Shown here piece by piece: positions 6,788 through 15,087 of a stretch of DNA of 17,940 nucleotides. Where the stretch lies: NCBI GenBank assembly GCA_002427475.1, contig DIRG01000066.1:39406-57345 (forward strand), in the 5' to 3' direction. A program made the position numbers and the translations under genes. The first letter of the stretch is position 1; each line of letters opens with the position of its first letter. The notes beneath the pieces are model-generated. The model was not told the origin of the DNA. It worked only from the letters and a program-made list of their open reading frames with translations, and did no database searches. The DNA comes from Mageeibacillus sp. UBA5442. GTDB lineage: Bacteria; Bacillota; Clostridia; Saccharofermentanales; DTU023.

Positions 6788-8849
6788 GCGCAGTATTCTT
6801 GACGAGAAAGTCTCAGTACTGCGCGGCATTTCCGACAAGAGAGCCGCGCTTTTTTCTAAGCTGGGTATTCACAGCTGTGAAGACTTGCTGTGGCATTTGC
6901 CGCGCACATATGAAGACTGGACTGATCTTAGTTTTGTTAGTGAATTGGAAGATGGAGAAACAGCCTGTTTTAAGGCTCATGTAATCAGTATGCCGCACGT
7001 CAATCGACGTGGCAGGGTATCACAGACGGTCGTCAAACTTCAGGATGACACCGGCGCTCTCAGCGCGGTTTGGTTTAATCAGCCGTGGATAGCAAAACAA
7101 ATGAGTCGCGGCGACAGCCTCGTTTTCCGGGGGCGCATCAAACGTGCGGGCCGCTATTTTTCAGTTCAGAATCCGCAATTCTATCGTGAAGGGGAGGCAG
7201 TACCGCCACTTTTACCCATCTATCCTCTGACAGAAGGACTGACTCAAAACATCCTGCGAGATGGAGTAGCACAGATACTAGACTCAGATAGCCTGCACTT
7301 TACTGAGTTCTTACCCGCCGGCAGTCGACGTGATCATCAGCTGGCCTCGCAGTCCTATGCTTTCTCTGAAATTCATTTTCCTTCTAGTGTCCACGCTGCC
7401 GAAGTGGGCAGACGGAGATTGGCTTTTGAAGAATTGTTTCTGATCATGGCAGGCTTACGTTCTTTGAAAGCGGAACGCACTTATCTTGAGCGGCAAGCAC
7501 TGGTCCTGTCGGAGCAGGATGAGGCCGACTTGCAAAAAATGGAAGAGAGCTTTGGCTTTCAATTGACCGTATCGCAGCAGGAGACTCTAGCAGCGATCAA
7601 GCGCGACTTTGAACGTACTTGCCCCGCCTACAGACTAATTCAAGGTGATGTCGGCTCAGGCAAGACCGCAGTAGCAATTCTGGCTATGGGGTATGTAGCC
7701 TTGGCTGGCAAGCAATCTGTCCTAATGGCTCCGACTTCTATTCTGGCGCAACAGCACTATGAAAATATATCCAAATTTTTCGAGAAATTTGGGATTAAGA
7801 CGGGACTGCTGGTGGGAGGTATGCCAGCTGCCCAAAAGAGAGAGACGCTCACTGCGATCGAATCCGGTGAGATTCAATGCCTGATAGGAACGCATGCTTT
7901 ACTGTCCGATGATGTCAAATATAAACAGTTAGCGCTATGTATTACAGACGAGCAACATCGTTTCGGGGTTGAACAACGCCTCAACCTAAGTAGTAAAGAG
8001 GAGGCATATCCGCACGTCTTGGTGATGTCAGCCACGCCTATTCCACGCTCCTTGGCGATGATCCTCTACGGTGATTTGGATATCTCGGAAATGCGTGACA
8101 TGCCGGCAGGACGTCAGCCTGTGCTAACCTATACTGCGCGAAATAAGGATCGGCCAAGAGTGGAACAGATGATCGAAAACGAGATAGAAAAAGGCCACAT
8201 CACCTACATTGTCTGCCCTGCTATCAAAAGTTCCGAAATGATAAAGATGGAGTCTGCTGAGGAAGTTTTTAAGCGCTTGAAGAAGGGTAGTTTTTCACAT
8301 CGGCGTCTAGCTCTTTTGCATGGGCGTTTGCCTGCGAAAGAGAAGGATCAAATTATGCAGGCGCTCTCCGCCGGTGAGATCGATATTCTCGTCAGCACCA
8401 GTGTGATCGAAGTGGGTATTGACCAGAAAAAGGCTACGATTTTGATTGTGGAGAATGCGGAACGTTTTGGCTTGGCGCAGCTACATCAGATGCGCGGCCG
8501 GGTGGGACGCTCTCACTACCAATCTTACTGTATTCTAATGAGTGAAACTGACGACGTTCTTGCCCGCAAACGTGTGACGGCGCTTTGCCGTCACAACGAC
8601 GGTTTTAAAATAGCGGAAGAGGATTTACGCTTGCGGGGCCCCGGCGACTTTTTCGGTGTGCGTCAGAGCGGGCTTCCTGACTTTAGAGCGAGCGACTTGT
8701 CGCGCGACCGCGATTTATTGGTGGAAGCTGCAGGCGCTGCAGAGAAGATTCTGGCTCAAGATCCACTACTTCAAGAGGCAGAGAACCGTCTCATTTTGCC
8801 TGAGTTTAAACGGCGCTATGCAGAACGCTTGAAAAATCCTGCTTTGTAA
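6780..8849 (+). CDS. recG: ATP-dependent DNA helicase RecG
   Basis: RecG remodels stalled replication forks and branched DNA. With the GTG start at 6780 the protein is 689 residues, normal for the family. The N-terminal part (SVLRGISDKRAALFSKLGI, then an OB-fold wedge at about 45-150) binds the junction. The motor shows Walker A GDVGSGKT with Lys295, the DEQHRFGVEQR box with Asp390, motif III MSATPIPRSLA, and in the second half STSVIEVGID, ENAERFGLAQLHQMRGRVGRS. The C-terminal part has LRLRGPGDFFGVRQSG. It overlaps nth by 8 bases and ends 10 bases before rsmD; the recG-rsmD-coaD order is common in Bacillota. No key residue is missing. Confidence 0.98.
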   Translation: MSRRSILDEKVSVLRGISDKRAALFSKLGIHSCEDLLWHLPRTYEDWTDLSFVSELEDGETACFKAHVISMPHVNRRGRVSQTVVKLQDDTGALSAVWFNQPWIAKQMSRGDSLVFRGRIKRAGRYFSVQNPQFYREGEAVPPLLPIYPLTEGLTQNILRDGVAQILDSDSLHFTEFLPAGSRRDHQLASQSYAFSEIHFPSSVHAAEVGRRRLAFEELFLIMAGLRSLKAERTYLERQALVLSEQDEADLQKMEESFGFQLTVSQQETLAAIKRDFERTCPAYRLIQGDVGSGKTAVAILAMGYVALAGKQSVLMAPTSILAQQHYENISKFFEKFGIKTGLLVGGMPAAQKRETLTAIESGEIQCLIGTHALLSDDVKYKQLALCITDEQHRFGVEQRLNLSSKEEAYPHVLVMSATPIPRSLAMILYGDLDISEMRDMPAGRQPVLTYTARNKDRPRVEQMIENEIEKGHITYIVCPAIKSSEMIKMESAEEVFKRLKKGSFSHRRLALLHGRLPAKEKDQIMQALSAGEIDILVSTSVIEVGIDQKKATILIVENAERFGLAQLHQMRGRVGRSHYQSYCILMSETDDVLARKRVTALCRHNDGFKIAEEDLRLRGPGDFFGVRQSGLPDFRASDLSRDRDLLVEAAGAAEKILAQDPLLQEAENRLILPEFKRRYAERLKNPAL

Positions 8850-8859
8850 GGAGAGTTTT

Positions 8860-9423
8860 ATGCCTAGAATAATTTCCGGTTCACTGAGAGGTGTCAGACT
8901 TCAAGCCCCAGCGGGCACTGATACGCGTCCGACCTCTGATCGTGCCAAAGAAGCTTTATTCTCTATTATCGGTCCCGCTATTGAAGGGGCACACGTGCTC
9001 GATTTATTCGCAGGCAGTGGCCAAATAGCTCTCGAAGCTTTGAGCAGGGGAGCAGAATATGCGGTTCTTTGCGAGACGGATCGAGAGGCATTAAAAGCTT
9101 TGTTTGCCAATGTCGAAAAAACCGGAACATCAGAGCAGCTGAGAGTTTTCACCTACGACGCTAGAAGGCTGGTCAAAAGCTTGGCTGAAGGTAATCAAAG
9201 TTTTTATTTTATTTATTTAGATCCTCCGTGGCAAAACCTGCCGGACCTTTTGAAAGCCATAGAAAGTAATCTGTCGACCTTGCTCTCCGAGGACGGAGTA
9301 ATCGTGTTGGAAAGCGAGCGCAAGCAAGATATTCCAAGCAGAATCGGACCAGACCTGACCTTGTCCCGCAGTTGTACATACGGCGCCTCCGTGCTATCCT
9401 TTTACTACCATGAAAACGACTAA
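8860..9423 (+). CDS. rsmD: 16S rRNA (guanine966-N2)-methyltransferase RsmD
   Basis: Class I methyltransferase that modifies G966 of 16S rRNA using S-adenosylmethionine. The 187-residue protein starts MPRIISGSLRGVRLQAPAG, typical of the family, followed by TRPTSDRAKEALFSI. The SAM motif is VLDLFAGSGQIALEALSRGA at about residues 46-65. The catalytic motif is DPPW at 121-124, where most homologues have DPPY or DPPF; the aromatic residue is conserved in kind. AAGGAG at 8848-8853 lies 6 bases before the ATG and covers the recG stop. The end overlaps coaD by 14 bases. Confidence 0.95.
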   Translation: MPRIISGSLRGVRLQAPAGTDTRPTSDRAKEALFSIIGPAIEGAHVLDLFAGSGQIALEALSRGAEYAVLCETDREALKALFANVEKTGTSEQLRVFTYDARRLVKSLAEGNQSFYFIYLDPPWQNLPDLLKAIESNLSTLLSEDGVIVLESERKQDIPSRIGPDLTLSRSCTYGASVLSFYYHEND

Positions 9424-9946
9424 TGACAGCTTAATAGAAGGTGTTGTAGAGCCTAAACAAGAGCTTCGCCGCATTGCTTATGCAGGAACATTTGACCCCA
9501 TGACGAAAGGTCACCTGGATCTGATTGAGCGTGGCTTAAGCTTGTGTGATGAGCTCATAGTTGTCGTGATAAATAATTTAGCGAAAAATGTGCGAGTTCC
9601 TCAAGCCGATCGTAAACGGATGGTCGAGCAGTCAGTACAGCATCTCTCACGAGTCAAAGTTACTTCTTGGCAAGGTTTGTTTGCGGAATTTTGTCACAAA
9701 GAGAACATAAGCGTCTGCCTGCGTGGTCTGCGATCAGCTAATGAGCTTGAGTCAGAGAAACAGATGGCACGATTGAATCGAGAACTTAAGAGCGATCTGG
9801 AAACTGTATTTTTAACAACATCTCCGATATATGACAGCATCAGCTCTTCTGCCGTAAGAGAATTAGCTGCATATGGCGTCAAGCTTGATCCTTATGTCCC
9901 TGCTGTGATCTGTAGAGAAGTGGAACGCAGGTACTCTAAGATTTAG
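9410..9946 (+). CDS. coaD: Phosphopantetheine adenylyltransferase
   Basis: Catalyses the fourth step of coenzyme A synthesis, joining phosphopantetheine and ATP to dephospho-CoA. Core motifs: AYAGTFDPMTKGHLDLIERG with the nucleotide-binding TKGH at 32-35, CLRGLRSANELESEKQMARLNRELK, and the family end motif SISSSAVREL at about 143-152. The 178-residue length exceeds the usual 160 or so because of about 20 N-terminal residues (MKTTNDSLIEGVV...) ahead of the first beta strand. The ATG at 9410 is the only standard start before the core; it lies within rsmD with no clear ribosome site, so translation is likely coupled. The extension looks unstructured and may be lineage-specific. Confidence 0.96.
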   Translation: MKTTNDSLIEGVVEPKQELRRIAYAGTFDPMTKGHLDLIERGLSLCDELIVVVINNLAKNVRVPQADRKRMVEQSVQHLSRVKVTSWQGLFAEFCHKENISVCLRGLRSANELESEKQMARLNRELKSDLETVFLTTSPIYDSISSSAVRELAAYGVKLDPYVPAVICREVERRYSKI

Positions 9947-10039
9947 CATAAATTAGCTAAAGTGAGATAATTAAGAATTAATTTCAGAAATACAAACGCC
10001 ATTTAGGTGATAATTTGATACTGCGGAGGCTTTTAAAAC

Positions 10040-10582
10040 ATGGAAGAGAATAGAAATAGAAACAGTGCTAATAGACAAGATGGCGGACAACGTCGTCCCC
10101 AAAGAATGCCCGCTGATTCCTCGCGAGGCGAAGGTAGACCCGACCGTAGTGTTGAGCTTTTGTTGGAGCGACTGGAGAATACTGTTGAAGAAGCGCGCAG
10201 CGTTCCTCTGGGTACTAGGTGCATGTTGGATCGCGAAGAAGTTCTCTACTTGGTACGCATGATCCGTGAAAGCATGCCGCAAGAACTGGAGCGTGCTCGC
10301 TGGGTCTTGCAGCAAAATCATCAACTGATCAATGAAGCTAGGCGTGAAGCTGAAGCAGTTATTCGTGATGCGGAAGTGCAAATGGCTGCCATGGTTGATG
10401 AGCATGAGGTTACACAGCAGGCGCAACAGGCTGCCGCCCTCATGATAGACGAGGCGAGTCAGCAAAGCGAAAGTATCCGCAATAATGCGCTCAACTACAC
10501 TAGAGAGGTCCTGGAAAACCTCGAAGAGCATCTGACGAATATGCTGGTCAATATTAAAGAAAATCAGAAAGCGTTGGATTAA
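10040..10582 (+). CDS. Helical protein of unknown function, found beside coaD in clostridia
   Basis: A soluble 180-residue protein with no signal peptide or membrane span. Residues 1-35 are polar and disordered-looking (Arg, Asn, Gln, Gly). Then comes a conserved-looking segment around residues 35-75 (LLERLENTVEEARSVPLG, followed by DREEVLYLVRMIRESMPQEL), then a long Ala/Glu/Gln-rich helix with coiled-coil character to the end. The pattern recalls a clostridial family next to coaD often labelled ATPase or ATP-synthase-b-like on coiled-coil similarity alone; DivIVA-like roles have also been suggested by shape. No ATP-binding motif is visible, so I assign no function. GGAGG at 10025-10029 is 10 bases from the ATG. 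It ends 7 bases before ddl, suggesting co-transcription with an envelope gene. Confidence 0.85.
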   Translation: MEENRNRNSANRQDGGQRRPQRMPADSSRGEGRPDRSVELLLERLENTVEEARSVPLGTRCMLDREEVLYLVRMIRESMPQELERARWVLQQNHQLINEARREAEAVIRDAEVQMAAMVDEHEVTQQAQQAAALMIDEASQQSESIRNNALNYTREVLENLEEHLTNMLVNIKENQKALD

Positions 10583-10589
10583 GAACGAA

Positions 10590-11681
10590 ATGAAAGAAAC
10601 ATTGAATATTGCAATTATCTTCGGCGGTCAGTCGCCTGAACATGAAGTATCACGTAAATCTGCAGCCTTTATCGCGGAAACATTGAGTAAGAATGAAATT
10701 TATAATTTGCATTTTATAGCGATTAATAAGCAGGGTGAATGGTTCTATTATTCCGGTGAAACCGCAGCGATGAGAGATGGCAGCTGGGAGAACGATCCGG
10801 AACTGGTCAGAGCCATTTTGACTGCAGATGCCAAAGATAGTTCTATCTATTTCCCGGACTGCCAGCAAGATCCAATCCATATAGATTGTGTCTTCCCGGT
10901 TTTACATGGTTCCAATGGGGAGGACGGGCGCCTGCAAGGAATGTTGGAGATGTCAGGCATTCCCTTTGTCGGTTGCGGCATGCTATCTAGTGCTATATCA
11001 ATGGATAAGTCTTTCGCTAACAGGATCATGGATTACAGTGATATTCCTCACACCCCATGGTGTAGTGTTGACATGTCGTCTTTCCGTAACGACAGTGAAT
11101 TAGAACTGGACCGCATCTGCGAACAGCTGGAATTCCCGATATTTGTAAAGCCGGCCAATGCGGGATCCTCCATCGGTATATCAAAGGTTGAGAATAGAGA
11201 GCAATTAGGTGACGCTATCGACTTAGCGCTCAGATATGATCAGTGTATTGTTTGTGAAAAAGCGGTGCAGGGTCGGGAACTCGAGGTATCTGCCTTGGGA
11301 ACTGCCGATGATCTGACTTTGTCAGTAGTAGGTGAGATTGTTCCTGACAGACAGTTTTATGATTATTCCGCCAAGTATGAGGACTCTTCCTCTCAATTAA
11401 TAATTCCGGCTGAGTTGACCGAGCATGAATTAGATGAAATTAAAAAATACGCAGAAATGACCTTCAAAGCATTAAATTGCTACGGCATGGTGCGGATAGA
11501 CTTTTTCCTCTCGGATTCCGGAGAGGTATTAGTTAATGAAGCTAATACAATCCCGGGTTTTGTTGACATCAGTATGTATCCGCGGCTACTGGTTGCCAGT
11601 GGTATCAGCGCTGAAGAATTGCTGGATCGGCTGATCGAATTGGCCTTCGAGCGCTATCTGCATGGTAAAGAGAAATTCTAA
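10590..11681 (+). CDS. ddl: D-alanine--D-alanine ligase
   Basis: ATP-grasp enzyme making the D-Ala-D-Ala dipeptide for peptidoglycan. The 363-residue length fits the longer DdlA-like subgroup. Seen: the N-terminal IIFGGQSPEHEVSRKSA, the ATP-grasp loop FVKPANAGSSIGISKV, CEKAVQGRELEVSALG, and the metal-binding end VRIDFFLSDSGEVLVNEANTIPGF. The omega-loop segment FYDYSAKYED keeps the Tyr that in Ddl enzymes favours D-Ala as second substrate; D-lactate-adding ligases differ there, so ordinary D-Ala-D-Ala stems are expected. The ATG is 7 bases after the upstream stop with only a weak ribosome site, so coupling is likely. A penicillin-binding protein gene follows. Confidence 0.97.
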   Translation: MKETLNIAIIFGGQSPEHEVSRKSAAFIAETLSKNEIYNLHFIAINKQGEWFYYSGETAAMRDGSWENDPELVRAILTADAKDSSIYFPDCQQDPIHIDCVFPVLHGSNGEDGRLQGMLEMSGIPFVGCGMLSSAISMDKSFANRIMDYSDIPHTPWCSVDMSSFRNDSELELDRICEQLEFPIFVKPANAGSSIGISKVENREQLGDAIDLALRYDQCIVCEKAVQGRELEVSALGTADDLTLSVVGEIVPDRQFYDYSAKYEDSSSQLIIPAELTEHELDEIKKYAEMTFKALNCYGMVRIDFFLSDSGEVLVNEANTIPGFVDISMYPRLLVASGISAEELLDRLIELAFERYLHGKEKF

Positions 11682-11740
11682 GTAGGAGCCGCCTGGAGGA
11701 AACCTACTAATTGAGAGAGTATTCTAGGAGCTTTGCATGA
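11681..11740 (+). promoter_or_regulatory. ddl-PBP gap with hairpin and possible 9-codon leader
   Basis: AGTAGG at 11681-11686 pairs with CCTACT at 11703-11708, and a strong GGAGG (11695-11699) lies in its loop. A TTG at 11711, 11 bases downstream of that GGAGG, opens a nine-codon frame whose TGA stop (11738-11740) overlaps the PBP start as ATGA. The PBP has its own AGGAG at 11726-11730. The mini-frame may be chance. Confidence 0.25.
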
Positions 11741-13827
11741 TTGATACTAAGCATAAAAAAAGATTATTTATCAAGATTATTTTTAGCCTTCTGAGCCTGA
11801 TTCTTCTGTTCACTCTGATTTCATGTGATCCATCTGAATTCTTAGCAGACGATCCGAAGGAAACCGGCAGTGAGAAAGAAAGCTTAAACGTTGAGACAGG
11901 TGAGGGTTCATCTGACGTACTCAAACTAATTGAGAAGAGAGATTTCAGAGAGCTATACCCAAACTTTACTTCGGCTTCTAGGAGCCAGTATAAACTCGAG
12001 GACATAATCTCCCGCCAAGAGCAAATTGACGAACGTATTGGTCTGCAAACGATGCACTTGGAAAACGTGCGCAAGCTGGATCGTGCTTCCGATGAGCGCA
12101 TTAGCGTTTATGAGATGAATGTCGTGATGCAGACAAGTTATGGTGAGATGACTCGACCTCTGACCTTAACCTTTCTTTATGATGAACTAGATGAGCATTG
12201 GTATTTAGAATACTCGCCTTCTTTGATTTTCCCCGGTTTGACAAATGAAAATGACTTAATTGTTCAGAGATTGAATGCGCACCGTGGTGGGATCTTTGAC
12301 CGTAATAACATTCCGTTGGCAGTGGACGGTAAGGGCCAGATTGTCGGTGCAATATCCGGTCTTTATGATAAAGCTGACAATGCCGAGGTAGCACAACTAC
12401 TGGAGCTTACGGTTGAGCAAGTCGATGCCATCATGTCTCAGTCTTGGATTGGAGATAATATGTTTGTCCCGATCAAGACACAGATGGAATTCAACGCTGC
12501 TCAATTAAAGAAATTTCCGGAACTGCATCTTGAGATGCGCCTGTTCGATACCAGACTCTATCCACATTCCCATTCCATCGCCCACCTCGTAGGCCACGTC
12601 GGCGAGGTGACTCAGGAAGATCTGGATAATGATGAAGAAGGCAATTACCGTGAAAGAGATATGATCGGTAAGAGAGGCCTAGAAAGTTTATTTGAAGAAG
12701 AGTTGCGGGCCAAGCGGGGTGTGCGCGTATATCTTTCCGGCAATGAAAAGCAGATCCTTTATGAAGTCCCTGCAGAAGCAGGCCAAGATTTCCATCTGAC
12801 GATTGATATTGAACTGCAAAACAAACTGTATTCTCTTTTCAAGGAAGATGAGGGTCAAGCTGTCTGCCTTGATCCCTATTCCGGTGATATTTTGGCAATC
12901 TTGAGCTTTCCATCTTTTGATCCTAACGAGTTTGTTCAGGGCATCTCTTCGGCCTCATATCAGGCGTTGCTCAACGACAGTCGTTTGCCCTTGTGGAATA
13001 AATTCCAGCCCAAATATGCACCCGGCTCTACTATGAAAATACCCTCTGCCATGGCAGGTTTAAATTCCGGCGTCTTAACGCCTGACACAACGAAGACCAT
13101 CATTGGTAAAACTTGGCAGCCCGATGCTTCTTGGGGATCCTATGAAATTGCCCGCTTCACAGTGTATGACTCGCCCCAGGACCTGACGCAAGCGATAGTT
13201 ATTTCAGACAATATCTATTTTGCGCAGGTGGCATTGGAGATGGGCAGAGAATCTTTCCAAGAGGAACTACTAAATCTTGGTTTTACCGAAGAAGTGCCTT
13301 CAAGCTATCCGTTCCCCACGGCTCAGTTCAGTAATAGCGGGGACATTGGCGACTCAGTAATGCTCGCAGCATCTTCCTATGGTCAAGGTGAAATTGAAGT
13401 GACCGCTACACAGATGGCCGCAATCTTTTCTGCAGTAGCCGCGGATGGGAATATCCCTGCACCGCGACTCTTAATGTCTGACGAAATTTCCGTCTGGAAA
13501 GAAAATGTTGTTTCCGGCTCGAACCGAGACGTTCTGCGCCAAGCGTTGCGTGAGGCCGTTGAACAGACACACCGCTCTAATGCCTATCGTGATTATGCTA
13601 CTTTGGGTGGAAAATCCGGGACGGTTGAGGCGGCTTGGGATGCCGAGTTGGAACGCATCTCGCTCGATTCATGGTTCATCGGTTTTGATCTGGATCAGCC
13701 GGATATGGTTATAGCAATTCAAGAGCAAAATGTGCATAAGAGTCAGGACCGTCCTTCTGCTGCTAGACGTTTCGGTGAAGTTTTTGATCTTCTTTATCAG
13801 GGTGAGTCAGACAGCAGCGGAGAGTAG
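11737..13827 (+). CDS. Lipoprotein class B penicillin-binding protein (MecA/PbpC-like transpeptidase)
   Basis: A 696-residue peptidoglycan transpeptidase anchored outside the membrane. The N-terminus is a lipoprotein signal ending in LISC (Cys30) rather than a plain membrane span, as in Bacillus PbpC. Residues about 60-165 look like the NTF2-like MecA N-terminal domain, ending in EYSPSLIFPGL. The dimerisation domain follows with RGGIFDRNNIPLA and GLESLFEEELRAKRG. The transpeptidase domain has the active-site STMK (Ser431, Lys434), SDN at 490-492 and KSGT at 626-629, where the usual motif is KTGT. Such proteins are often secondary, low-affinity PBPs; resistance cannot be inferred from sequence alone. 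AGGAG lies 6 bases before the ATG, and an in-frame stop just upstream fixes the start. nagA follows after 2 bases. Confidence 0.95.
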   Translation: MIDTKHKKRLFIKIIFSLLSLILLFTLISCDPSEFLADDPKETGSEKESLNVETGEGSSDVLKLIEKRDFRELYPNFTSASRSQYKLEDIISRQEQIDERIGLQTMHLENVRKLDRASDERISVYEMNVVMQTSYGEMTRPLTLTFLYDELDEHWYLEYSPSLIFPGLTNENDLIVQRLNAHRGGIFDRNNIPLAVDGKGQIVGAISGLYDKADNAEVAQLLELTVEQVDAIMSQSWIGDNMFVPIKTQMEFNAAQLKKFPELHLEMRLFDTRLYPHSHSIAHLVGHVGEVTQEDLDNDEEGNYRERDMIGKRGLESLFEEELRAKRGVRVYLSGNEKQILYEVPAEAGQDFHLTIDIELQNKLYSLFKEDEGQAVCLDPYSGDILAILSFPSFDPNEFVQGISSASYQALLNDSRLPLWNKFQPKYAPGSTMKIPSAMAGLNSGVLTPDTTKTIIGKTWQPDASWGSYEIARFTVYDSPQDLTQAIVISDNIYFAQVALEMGRESFQEELLNLGFTEEVPSSYPFPTAQFSNSGDIGDSVMLAASSYGQGEIEVTATQMAAIFSAVAADGNIPAPRLLMSDEISVWKENVVSGSNRDVLRQALREAVEQTHRSNAYRDYATLGGKSGTVEAAWDAELERISLDSWFIGFDLDQPDMVIAIQEQNVHKSQDRPSAARRFGEVFDLLYQGESDSSGE

Positions 13828-13829
13828 CT

Positions 13830-14990
13830 ATGACCGCAGGCCTCATACTCAGGAACGTGAAGCTGCATAGCGCCGAGTCTCAACTTACTGACGTTTTTAT
13901 TGAGCACGGCCTCATATGCGGCTTTACCCCTGCAGGAGAGAAGACTGGATTTCCATATTACCCAAGTCATGACCTTGACGGTAAATATCTGTATCCGGGT
14001 ATCTTCGATTGTCATCTGCATGGGAGTATTGGAGTTGATTTCAATTACATTAATCCGGAAAAGCTGGAGCATCTCAGCCTATATCTGGCAAGTCGCGGCG
14101 TGACGTCCTTTTTTGCATCTATAGTCAGTGATAGTGAAGAGAAGATAAAGAAACTCTGTCAATTCTATGCTAGGGCGGCAGAGGGGAAATTAGGCGGTGC
14201 CCGCTTGGCAGGCATTCACCTTGAGGGACCCTGGATATCTCCTCAGCAAAGCGGCGCTATTGCGCGAGATTACTTAAGCTTGCCTCAGATTGAAATGCTG
14301 GATCGTTTTCAGGAAGCGACCAACGGCTGGATAAAATATATTACTATAGCTCCTGAACTTGACGGAGCTTTGGAGCTGATTGAAAAAGCTGCTAGTGAAA
14401 ATATCGTGGTGGGCCTCGGACATAGCACAGCTGATTATGATGTGACCCGTGAAGCCATCAAGAGGGGAGCCAGGTTGGCAACTCATCTGGGCAACGCTAT
14501 GCCTCAAATGCATCAACGGCGACCGGGCATAGTGGGGGCAATCCTCGATAGTGATCTCCATGTGGAGCTTATTTTCGACGGTATCCATCTACATCCGGCG
14601 ATTTTGCGCTTGATTGCCAAGACTATAAAGCCCGATCGTATCATCGGGATCAGCGATGCCACTATGGCCAGAGGTTTAAGGGATGGTGTCTACAGTCTGG
14701 GAATTTCAGAAATTGAGGTGAAAGGCGGAGTTTCTTTTTTGAAAAACAGTGACGTGTTGGCCGGAAGTACCTTGGATTCGATCCAAGCTATTGAAAATGC
14801 CTCCGAAATACTAGATTCTAGTATTAAGTCGGTTTATCCCTTTTTCTCACGAAATCCCGCCAGACTTTTTTCGCAAAATTCAGGCGAAATTTGTGTTGGC
14901 ATGATAGCTGACTTACTGTCTTTTAATGAGGACTTTGATTTGTGTGATACATGGGTGTCAGGCAAGCATGTCTATTCAGCCGTGCTATAA
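13830..14990 (+). CDS. nagA: N-acetylglucosamine-6-phosphate deacetylase
   Basis: Amidohydrolase converting GlcNAc-6-phosphate to glucosamine-6-phosphate and acetate, used in amino-sugar catabolism and wall recycling. The 386-residue length is typical. Motifs: DCHLHG with His62 and His64, GIHLEGPWISPQQSGA with Glu132, GLGHSTADYD with His198, THLGNAM with His219, FDGIHLHP, the catalytic Asp276 in GISDATMA, and LAGSTL. All metal and catalytic positions seem present. GGAGAG at 13819-13824 is 5 bases before the ATG, and the gene is 2 bases after the PBP stop, so it closes the row of wall genes ddl-PBP-nagA. No nagB or phosphotransferase gene is nearby, which fits a recycling role better than a dedicated sugar operon. 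Confidence 0.96.
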   Translation: MTAGLILRNVKLHSAESQLTDVFIEHGLICGFTPAGEKTGFPYYPSHDLDGKYLYPGIFDCHLHGSIGVDFNYINPEKLEHLSLYLASRGVTSFFASIVSDSEEKIKKLCQFYARAAEGKLGGARLAGIHLEGPWISPQQSGAIARDYLSLPQIEMLDRFQEATNGWIKYITIAPELDGALELIEKAASENIVVGLGHSTADYDVTREAIKRGARLATHLGNAMPQMHQRRPGIVGAILDSDLHVELIFDGIHLHPAILRLIAKTIKPDRIIGISDATMARGLRDGVYSLGISEIEVKGGVSFLKNSDVLAGSTLDSIQAIENASEILDSSIKSVYPFFSRNPARLFSQNSGEICVGMIADLLSFNEDFDLCDTWVSGKHVYSAVL

Positions 14991-14991
14991 T
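14983..14991 (+). promoter_or_regulatory. Candidate extended -10 promoter overlapping the nagA stop
   Basis: TGCTATAAT matches the extended -10 element TGnTATAAT exactly and includes the nagA stop codon. The -35 region at the right spacing (14963-14968) is poor, which extended -10 promoters tolerate. Transcription would start near 14998, about 90 bases before the next gene. No terminator after nagA was seen, so the downstream pair may also receive read-through. Confidence 0.45.
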
Positions 14992-15087
14992 GTCGTAATT
15001 AAGAAGAGAGTATTATTTAACTATAAAAAATTAACGAAATACCAGACTGAGATTTAATCTTAAGTAGGAGACGAAGGAGAGTAGTTC

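Noticed and set aside
9942..9961. TTTAGC/GCTAAA hairpin spanning the coaD stop
   Set aside because: Only six mostly AT pairs and no T-run after it, so it is not a credible terminator.
10009..10014. GATAAT as a promoter -10 for the helical unknown gene
   Set aside because: No -35 at an acceptable spacing; the gene is more likely transcribed from upstream.
9971..10531. 186-codon open frame on the minus strand over the helical unknown gene
   Set aside because: The plus-strand gene has a good ribosome site, operon spacing and coiled-coil composition; the antisense product has no recognisable features.
12101..12394. 97-codon minus-strand frame inside the PBP gene
   Set aside because: His/Ser-rich composition typical of an antisense shadow, and the PBP reading frame is continuous and conserved.
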